Shown here one piece after another: positions 15,701 through 23,400 of a stretch of 23,818 nt of DNA. Each line of letters opens with the position of its first letter. Positions within the stretch are counted from its first letter, which is position 1. A program made the position numbers and the translations under genes. The stretch comes from Thermoplasmata archaeon (GTDB taxonomy: Archaea > Thermoplasmatota > Thermoplasmata > Halarchaeoplasmatales > Halarchaeoplasmataceae). The stretch spans positions 1 to 23,818 of the forward strand of contig JAFDTZ010000012.1 of NCBI GenBank assembly GCA_019594305.1, written 5' to 3'. The notes beneath the pieces were generated by a model. That model made no database searches, was not told the origin of the DNA, and saw nothing but the letters and a program-made list of their open reading frames with translations.

Positions 15701-16872
15701 CTTTCATCGAGGTATCCGCAGAAGCCCTTGTCCATCGGGTCGTCCTCGTCCTGGAATATCACACTTCCGGTGGAGTAGCTGTTTATCACCGTGCCTTCCG
15801 TATTATCTCCGACGAAACCTCCTATATCGGGAGTAGAGTAGCCCGACACCTGGATTACGTGCCCTCTCGAGTACGAGTTGCTCACGGTACCTCCGCTGTT
15901 ATTTCCCACGAAACCGCCTACACGTTCCCTTCCGGTAGCGTTTCCCTTTGCATAGGATCTTTCCACGGTACCACCGGGGTTGTATCCCACAAGACCCCCG
16001 ATGTTGTATCCTCCGTTCACATCTCCCGTGGCGTAGGAGTCGGTGATCGTGCCTCCGAGGTTGTATCCCACGAGACCACCGGCATGACGGATAGCAGCGA
16101 AACCATCCACGTGACCCTCTGCACTCGAGTTTATGATATTACCGTTATTGGAGTTGAACCCCACAAGGCCGCCTATCAAACCACTGCCCCGTACCGTCAT
16201 GGAACTGTGGCAATCCCGAACGATGGCGAGATTATCACCCGTTATCCCGCCGACATTGGTACCTCTGATATACCCTGTTGACGTACAATGGGATATGGTA
16301 CCGGCGACGTTCCGACCAACTATACCACCTACATAGACTACGCCCGGGGCATACACCGTACCGTAAAAATCGCAGTTCTCGACGGTTCCAAGGTTGTTAC
16401 CCACGAAGCCGCCGGTACGCTGGTTGCCTAATATGGTCGCATCCCAGAGGATGGTGTTCGAGATACTCACGCCTCCGTTGGCTTGACCGAATAGTCCGAT
16501 ATATTGTTGTTGGGACCGGTTTATAACAAATCCGTATATCATGTTATTCCGCCCATCGAAACTACCGGTGAATGGTGTAGTATCATCTCCGACGGGTACG
16601 AACCCTTCGCCACCGTTCCACCCACTGGTCTCACTTGCATCGATATCGTTGGCCAGTGCGTAGTGTGCAGTCACATTGTCGTTCATGGCCTGCAGTTCTG
16701 TTACATTGTGAATCATGAACGGATTACCCGGAGTTCCTTCGCCTAACAAGTTCTCTGTCGGTGAAGTCTTCTCAAAAATATCGTTATCGGTCGCAATTCC
16801 CGCAACTATAGCCATGCTACCCAGGACTATCATAAACGTCATACTCATTGCAAGTATTTTTTCTTTTTTCAT
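12730..16872 (-). CDS. Large cell-surface protein: GLUG repeats, NosD-type beta-helix, Ig-like and InlB-type repeats, C-terminal anchor
   Basis: 1380 residues, exported and membrane anchored. The signal peptide is at 1-26 (MKKEKILAMSMTFMIVLGSM...). GLUG-type repeats run over 150-375 (GGxVGxNxGGTVxNSYxxG, about eight). The right-handed beta-helix at about 460-850 has NosD/CASH-type rungs (NxIxxNxxSxN) ending in GNYWDDH...GDG-like and ADYYPW. Ig/FN3-like folds lie at about 855-945 and 950-1038. A Big-type Ig domain at 1042-1122 is related to the repeats of the neighbouring giant protein. Two InlB-type repeats (1128-1196, 1204-1273; GWEFVEWTGD) are followed by a membrane helix (1287-1307) with KKK, then an acidic EEPSE tail. 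The ATG at 16872 is chosen because GGAG lies 9 nt upstream and the signal peptide begins there, although the frame is open to a TTG at 16944. The last 11 residues (QLQHCILQRCR) look out of frame. The role is probably adhesion or glycan binding. Confidence 0.85.
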   Translation of the reverse strand: MKKEKILAMSMTFMIVLGSMAIVAGIATDNDIFEKTSPTENLLGEGTPGNPFMIHNVTELQAMNDNVTAHYALANDIDASETSGWNGGEGFVPVGDDTTPFTGSFDGRNNMIYGFVINRSQQQYIGLFGQANGGVSISNTILWDATILGNQRTGGFVGNNLGTVENCDFYGTVYAPGVVYVGGIVGRNVAGTISHCTSTGYIRGTNVGGITGDNLAIVRDCHSSMTVRGSGLIGGLVGFNSNNGNIINSSAEGHVDGFAAIRHAGGLVGYNLGGTITDSYATGDVNGGYNIGGLVGYNPGGTVERSYAKGNATGRERVGGFVGNNSGGTVSNSYSRGHVIQVSGYSTPDIGGFVGDNTEGTVINSYSTGSVIFQDEDDPMDKGFCGYLDESLPYTMLGNFWDVETSGQTSTAGNATGENTAEMKTLSTFTDTGWDFADIWWMVEGVTYPLLSWHPVYNVHTERSFELIQNAVNALDTLDGHTICAAPGIFRENILVLKSLDIIGAGSEQTYIDASGRDFGVFIMANHTSFRGFTVMNATNDDPGAGIIIANPTGEGNGGPPPTVPIVNCIIDDIVSTGNNMGLLSLDMHESTITDGSFIDNVENGILSFSSNNNTLANNIASHNGEMGIGMIGSHYNDLFHNNASSNTGWGIIFLESHNNDIYHNSASSNGFVGIGLMESEQNTLYDNTVSFNTGGILLIGSNYTEINGNDAISNTLGIGLVESCHYNVVSENIVSSNTNAGIGLDDSMENTIRDNLISHNEDGIRSEDSHDNHIYHNIFMNNGNHSWDNGTNSWDDGYPSGGNYWDDHTEPDEYSGPGQDIPGSDGIVDVRRDIEGNGNADYYPWTNPHFELLIEISSPTPADGAEDVALDATLSVYIGADGHPTDVEFYVDGLMIHSETVDTDGTVTAVPDLEYDAVYMWYVIASNDGGANQTVSPTFTFTTESQSANTFNVFVDDIMAGEPLVIEIFDGEDEYGNPLEGEFTVVIEINGDEETVDILFDTGEAEYTWPRDLTTVGEYAAEVTIDSTTESDSFSVGPAEVVEVVLEPSDDQTITSGGTVEFSAVAYDEYDNVITDTESDFNWVNTTAVNSGLFDEMVAGIYHVTASYGEVTSDVVIVTVEEDIPTTYQLTVTIDGEGTVAREPQQDEYEDGTTVTLSATPAEGWEFVEWTGDVTGTDRNITVTMDENKSVTAVFHEIEEVVTYELTVNILGQGTVSRDPNQEEYAVGTTVTLTASPSDGWEFVEWTGDATGTGTDITVTMDENKSVTAVFREIEEDDPTSELLSDYLWLILLIIIVVIVLLLILLKKKGGSQVPEEESSEEEPSEEESSEEEPSEEEPSEEEPSEIKTEVPTLKAGSTIAGYFDTTKQLQHCILQRCR
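12841..12927 (-). repeat. 15-bp minisatellite coding EEPSE/EESSE
   Basis: Six tandem copies of a 15-bp unit (plus strand TTCCTCTTCCGATGG with one G/A variant) start at 12841, 12856, 12871, 12886, 12901 and 12916. They code the acidic cytoplasmic tail of the adhesin. The unit is a whole number of codons, so copy number can change without breaking the frame. Confidence 0.9.
13040..13496 (-). repeat. Tandem duplication of an InlB-type domain
   Basis: Two copies of about 76 codons are adjacent and share GTV, GTTVTL, GWEFVEWTGD and VTMDENKSVTAVF. At the DNA level the ends are nearly identical (for example the stretch around 13066-13092 and that around 13291-13320), which suggests a fairly recent duplication. 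Confidence 0.8.
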
Positions 16873-16942
16873 TTTTTTACACTCCATCATTATTATTGTG
16901 AGAATAGTTCCATTATCATTTTTATTGCTATCGATAAACGTC

Positions 16943-16953
16943 AATATAAAATT
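16943..16953 (-). promoter_or_regulatory. Probable TATA box of the adhesin gene
   Basis: On the minus strand this reads ATTTTATATTG. It predicts a transcript start near 16922 and a leader of about 50 nt that holds the GGAG ribosome site before ATG 16872. The direct-repeat array begins about 20 nt upstream of it. Confidence 0.4.
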
Positions 16954-16973
16954 ATCTAATCCACAAGCATATG

Positions 16974-17137
16974 AAAAAATGCCACAAAATCAAAGATTTT
17001 CCTTATTTTTCATCACAAACGAAAAGTGTAATAAAAAAATGCCACGCAACCTGAACCGGTTCCGCTTATTTTTCATCACAAACGAAAAGTGTAATAAAAA
17101 AATGCCACAAAATCAAAGATTTTCCTTATTTTTCATC
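16974..17137. repeat. Array of 44-nt direct repeats with palindromic inserts
   Basis: Two complete, identical 44-nt repeats are at 17002-17045 and 17065-17108. They are flanked by partial copies matching the repeat's last 12 nt (16974-16985) and first 13 nt (17125-17137). The inserts are AAAATCAAAGATTTTC (16986-17001), GCAACCTGAACCGGTTCCG (17046-17064) and again the first sequence (17109-17124). Each insert contains an inverted repeat (AAAATC/GATTTT; GAACCGGTTC). Each repeat itself holds CATCAC...GTG and, read on the minus strand, an oligo-T run of 6-7 after GTGGCA. It lies between the giant protein gene and the promoter of the adhesin gene. No known element was recognised. Confidence 0.9.
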
Positions 17138-17412
17138 TAATATCTCGTCTGGATGGTTAATGGTTAATGGTTCCTATGAGATGAAAAAAAGGAGGGAGGG
17201 TGATTATCGTAAGATGTAACCGGATAATAATTTAGACGATCCTTTATACTTCACATAAATACATATGAAATCATTACCTAAAAACCTTTCGGCCGCATCC
17301 GTAGTTATTCGACAAAATATGTTCTTTAACCTTTAGACATAGATATATCGATGCAATAATGGATATGTTTTTAAAGTCGTTACGAGATAGCTTACCGACA
17401 TAAAAGTCTGTG
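17138..17412. other. Rest of the intergenic region between the two surface-protein genes
   Basis: This 275-nt stretch holds no convincing gene. It contains three short tandem units of ATGGTTA (17153-17172) bracketed by ATCTC (17142-17146) and GAGAT (17178-17182), and a purine-rich GGAGGGAGGGTGATT (17191-17205). The rest is A/T-rich sequence that is the 3' untranslated region of the giant protein gene. No tRNA or clear hairpin terminator was found. Confidence 0.5.
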
Positions 17413-20400
17413 TTATATCTCATCCCAGAGCTGGTCCAGTATTTCAGTTTCCTCTTCATTATATTCTTTTTCAGAGATAGTTCCTTCTTCCTTCATCTGC
17501 TTAAGTTCATCTAATCTTTCTAATAGCACATTTGAAGACGTTTCCTCAGATGAGATATCCTCTTCTTCACTTTCATCCGGTTTCACTTCCGTTTCACCCT
17601 CGTCTTCCGCCGCTATAACCCCCTCTTTCTTCTTCATGAAGAACAACACCAGTAGTAAGGCTATGATCACTATGATGATAAGCGGAAGAGCACAAAGGTA
17701 TCCGCCGAACAATGAGTCATCTTCCGAGGTGTCTATGGTAAAATTAATGGAGGTCACGTTCTCGTTGCCGTGCATATCCACAACCTTTATACGTACTGTA
17801 TAATCGCCATCTTCAAGATTTTCAAATGAGTACGTCCTTAAAGTGCCCATATCCTGCCAAGTTCCGCCGCCGCTCAATAGTATTTCGAAGTGACTTATCG
17901 GGTTGGTGCCGCTTTCGCCTTGCCATTCCACTGTTACAGAATCTCTATTAAACACTTCACCATCCTCAGGAGATGTGATTCGGATGGTCGGTAGTATTAT
18001 CTCGCCCTCTTCCTCGAAATGTGCTATCAATGTCTTATCCCAGTCCATTATTATGGTAATAATATTCTCTTCAGCCATACCCTCTGGATAATCACCCGTC
18101 CAATGACTGAATACCCACCCATCATCAGGAATTGCTTCTACGATTATACTCTCACCATAAGCAACAGTATGATTTCCGGGTTCAGGGTCTGTGGTGCCTC
18201 CTTCTTCTGACGATATATACAAAATATAGTCTTCAACACCGGTTACGGTAAGTGTTGCATCATCACTTAGCCCGTCGTAGTTTCCGGTTATTGTCCACGT
18301 TCCGATGAACTCTGCGGTATACAGATTGTTTGTCCATCTACCGCCCGCAGCTGTATTTATCGACCATTGGGTGTTAGCTGTAACATCACCTACCTCATTA
18401 CCGAACTCGTCGTAGGCTATGGCGGTGTATGCCTGAGTAGCACCTGTTTCCACTGTGGCCTCCTTCGGTGATATAATGATATATTCTGCTGAAGATGGCT
18501 CAACTATCAAGGTAGCTGTGTCTGTCATTCCTTCATAATCGCCGGTAACAGTCCATGTACCGGCATATTCGGATGTGTAAAGGTTAGCGACCCATTCACC
18601 GCCGGCACCGGCAGGAGTGGACCATTCGGTATCAACGCTAACAAGGCCTATTCTATTCTCGAACCGGTCATATGCTGTTGATGTGAATACTTGATTCTCT
18701 CCGGCAGTGATGGTTGTTTCATCCGGGGAGATAACGATATAGTCCGCATCGGCGGGTACCACATTTAGGGATGCGTCGTCGGCCATGCCGTTATAGTCAC
18801 CGGTAATAGACCATGTACCTGCGGTCAAAGGAGTGATCGTACTGACCGCCCAGCTCGATTCGGGTATATCATCCGACCATGCAGTATCCTCGGTAACATA
18901 TCCGATCAGGTTACTGAATTGGTCATAAGCTGTAGCGGTATATGCCTGATCCTCACCGGCAGTTATCGTCTCTACATCCGGGGAGATGATTATATAATCT
19001 GCAATCCCTGGTTCGACTATCAAAGTAGCGGTATCTATCGATCCGCTATAATCTCCTGTTACAGTCCACTCGCCTGCATACTCTGAGGTGTATAAGTTAT
19101 CGGCCCACTCACCACCAGCTCCGCTTTCGATGGACCAATCAACATGGTGAGTGACATAACCAATCTCGTTGTCGAAACGGTCATAAGCCACCGCAGTGTA
19201 TTCTTGTGACTGCCCCGCTGTTATGGTCTCTTCTTCCGGGGTGATAATGATATAATCAGTAAAGCTTGGTTCCACATGCAGTATGGCGTCATCTAACATG
19301 CCGTTATAGTCACCTGTAACTGTCCATGTACCTGCAGTCTCGGGATTTATCGTATTACCCACCCAGCTTGAATCAGGTACATCATCCGACCATTCGGTTT
19401 CAGCGGTGATGTCACCTATCTCGTTGCCATGTCTATCAAAGGCTATGGCGGTGTATACCTGACTTCCACCTGCAGTTACGGTCGCTTCATGGGGTGAGAT
19501 AAAGATATAATCCGCATCACCGGGTACTACTTCTAGTTCAGCAGCGTCGGACATGCCGTTATAGTCACCTATAACAGCCCATGTGCCGACAAATTCGGGG
19601 TTATAAACATTATCCACCCAGCTACCACCTGCACCCGCTTCGATAGACCAATCTATATCCCCTGTAACGTCACCGATCTCATTACCATATTGGTCGTATG
19701 CAGTTGCGGTGTAACCCTGACTACCATCTGCAGGTACTGTAGCTTCCTGCGGTGAGATAAAGATATGATCTGCAGGGCCAGGATTGACTATCAACGTTGC
19801 TGTATCCACCAAACCCCCATAATTTCCAGTCACGGTCCAAGTTCCTGCAAATTCAGATATGTAAATATTGTTAACCCAGGAACCGCCTGCGTCATCCGTT
19901 ATGCTCCAGGATGTGCTTGCTGTTACATCACCTACTTCATTATCGTGTTGATCATACCCGATAGCGGTATATGATTGGGATTGTCCAGCTGTTATTGTCC
20001 TATCCTTTGGTGATATTACTATGTAATGTACGTCAGCGGAAACTACCATCAATGTAGCAGTATCTGTTAAGCCGTCATAATTTCCATTTACCGTCCATGT
20101 TCCGGCATTTTCCGAATGGTAAACATTATCTACCCAGTTACCGCCTGCACCGGCTTGGATGGACCAGGTGGTATCTCCGGTTACATCACCGATCTCATTA
20201 CCGAACTCATCGTAAGCAATGGCGGTGTATGCCTGGGTATCTCCGGCAGGTATGGTTGCTTCATCCGGTGAGATAACTATATAATCCGGATCGGTGGGGA
20301 CAACGTGTAGTGTGGCATCGTCCTGCATACCCACATGATCGCCGGTGACCGTCCAAGTTCCGGCATACTGTGATGTGTATATGTTATCAACCCAGCTACC

Positions 20401-23400
20401 GCCCGCACCCACGTCGATAGACCATTCCGTATCATCGGTAACATAACCGATCTCATTACCGAATTCGTCGTAAGCGATGGCAGTGTACAATTGGGTATCC
20501 CCTGCGGTGATTGTAGCTTCATCCGGTGAGATAACTATATAATCCGGATCGGCGGGGATAACTTGTAGTGTGGTATCGTCCTGCATACCCTCGTGATCGC
20601 CGGTAACCGTCCAAGTTCCGGCATACTGTGATGTGTATATGTTATCAACCCAGTCGCCGCCCGCGCCAGCTTGGATAGACCAAGTGGTATTTCCGGTTAC
20701 ATCACCGATCTCATTACCGAATCCGTCAAATGTAGTTGCCGTATATGCCATACTTGATCCGGCAGTTATAATCTCATCCTGAGGTTCTATCTGGATGTGG
20801 TCTACCGGTCCGGGTTCGACGGTTAAGGTTGCCGTATCATCCAAGCCTCCGTAATTGCCTGTTACGATCCATGTACCTGCAAATTCCGAAGTGTAAACGT
20901 TATCCACCCAGATTCCACCCGCATCGTTTTCTATGCTCCAAGAAGTACTATCGGTGACATCTCCGATCATATTGTCGTATTCATCGTAGGCTATTGCGGT
21001 GTATTCTTGTGATTCACCGGCTGTAATCGTGGTCTCAGATGGTGATATCACTATATAATGGACGCCGACGGGTTCTACCATAATATCAGCAGTGCCGATT
21101 ATACCTTCATGGTCCCCTGTGACTACCCACGTACCTGCGTTTTCCGAATTGTACACATTATCGACCCAGTAACCGCCCGCACCCGCTTGAATCGACCAAT
21201 TCGTATCGTCGGTGACATTACCGATCTCATTACCGAACTCGTCGTATGCAGTTGCATAATACTCTTGCGTTTCTCCCGCGGGTACTATAGAGTCCTCCGG
21301 AGATATAACGATATAATCTGCTGCTGCGTGTTCGACTATCAAAGTAGCCATATCAGTCAGACCACCGTATTCTCCTTCCACTGTCCAAACCCCGACGAAT
21401 TCCGAAGTGTATATGTTGTCCGTCCAATAACCACCTGCGGCTGTTTCTATAGACCAGTTGGTGTCCATGGATACCTCACCGATCTCATTCCCGAACCCAT
21501 CGTATGCTATTGCGGTGTATACCTCTGTTTCCCCTGCAGTGATCGTGGAATCCGATGGCGAAATAACGATATGATCTGCTGCTGCGTGTTCGACTATCAA
21601 CGTGGCGGTATCTGTTAAATTTCCATAGTCACCGGTCACCGTCCACGTGCCCGCAAACTCAGAAGTGTAAATGTTGTTACCGGTCCATTCACCACCGGCA
21701 CCTTCATCGATAGATAGGATCGTATAAGTGGTAACATCGCCTATCTCGTTGTCGAATTCATCGTAGGCTATTACAGTATATTCCTGAGACTCTCCTGCAG
21801 TGATCGTGGTTTCCTCCGGAGATATGACGATATGATCCGCAGAAGCAGGTTGTACTGTAAGCACAGCAGTGTCTGTAAAGACGTCGTAATCGCCGGTAAC
21901 GACCCATGAACCGGCGAATTCCGAAGTGTAAACGTTATCAATCCATCCGCCGCCTGCGCCAACTTCGATGTACCAAACCGTATCGGCTGTTACATCTTCG
22001 ATTTCATTACCGAACTCATCGTAAGAGGTTGCGGTATATGCTTGAGTCTCTCCGGCGGTTATTGTGGAATCGGGCGGCGATATTTCGATGTAATATTCTC
22101 GTCCGGGTTCAACTATCAACGTAGCTGTATCTGTAAACCCTTCGTGATCGCCTATAACTGTCCAAGTACCGGTAAACTGAGAGGTGTATACGTTATCTAT
22201 CCATGTACCACCGGCGCCACCTTGAATCGCCCAGGCGGTTTCGCCGGTTACATCGCCTATCTCATTATCGAATTCATCGAATGCCGTTGCATAGTATGTC
22301 TGAGACTCTCCGGCGGTGATAGTTGATTCTACCGGTGATATCTCGATATAGCTGGTTGGTCCGGGTTCGACTATCAATGTAGCAGTATCTGTTAAGCCTG
22401 AATAATTACCACTCACCGTCCATGTGCCTGCGAACTCTGATGCGTAAACGTTATCTTCCCAGCTGCCGCCTGCATCTGTATCGATGCTCCATTCTGTAGT
22501 AACAGTTACATCGCCTATCTCATTATCGAATTCATCGTAAGCAACAGCTGTGTACGTCTGAGTTTCTCCGGCTGTGATGGTTGCATCAGCCGGTGATATC
22601 TCGATATGATATGCATCTCCGGGATGGACTGTCAACGTTGCCGTGTCTGTAAATCCACCGTAGTCACCGGTCACCGTCCATGTACCTGCGACCTCTGATG
22701 TGTAAACGTTATCTGTCCAGCTGCCACCTGCATCTATATCTATGCTCCACGATGTTGTAGCAGTTACATCTCCTATCTCATTACCAAATTGGTCATATGC
22801 AGTCGCACTGTACGCCTCTGTTTGACCGGCTGTGATGGTTGAAGTAGATGGTGAGATGATGATAGAATATTCATCTCCGGGATCGACGGTCAATGTTGCA
22901 GTGTCTTGTAATCCTTCGTATTCACCGGTCACCGTCCAGGTACCTGCGAACTGAGAAGTGTAAACATTGTCTTCCCAACTGCCACCTGCACCTGGATCGA
23001 TGCTCCACGATGTTGTAGCAGTTACATCACCTATCTGGTTACCAAATTGGTCATATGCGGTTGCGGTGTAAGCTTGTGATTGCCCTGCTGTGATGATAGA
23101 CTCTTCAGGAGAGATCAGGATATATTCTTCAGGTCCTGTTTCAACGGTAAGATTTGCATGATCCGAAAGTCCTAGATATGTGCCAGTGACTGTCCATGTA
23201 CCGACGAATTCGGATGTGTATACGTTATCCAGCCAGCTACCACCTGCTCCAGCTTGAATGGACCACTCTGTATCTGCAGTAACATCTCCTATCTCATTAC
23301 CGAATTCATCGTAGACTATAGCGGTGTAAACTTGTGATTCTCCCGCAGTTACAGTGGAATTTGAAGGTGATATAAGGATGTAATCTTCATCCCCTGATTG

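Noticed and set aside
16873..16944. TTG start at 16944 for the adhesin
   Set aside because: It would place 24 residues before a clear signal peptide. ATG 16872 has a ribosome site and a proper n-region.
16974..17137. CRISPR array
   Set aside because: Spacers are only 16-19 nt, two of three are identical and all are palindromic, and no cas gene is visible.
16715..17140. Plus-strand ORF with 20-21-residue peptide repeats
   Set aside because: It is a by-product of the DNA repeats, whose periods happen to be 60 and 63 nt. It runs antisense into the adhesin gene's 5' end and has no start signal.
17191..17205. Shine-Dalgarno-like GGAGGGAGGGTGATT on the plus strand
   Set aside because: No open frame of useful length follows. 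The next ATG is directly followed by a stop.
21058..21618. Long plus-strand ORF antisense to the giant gene
   Set aside because: It is a shadow frame held open by the repetitive coding sequence, with low-complexity, Cys/Arg/Tyr-rich translation.
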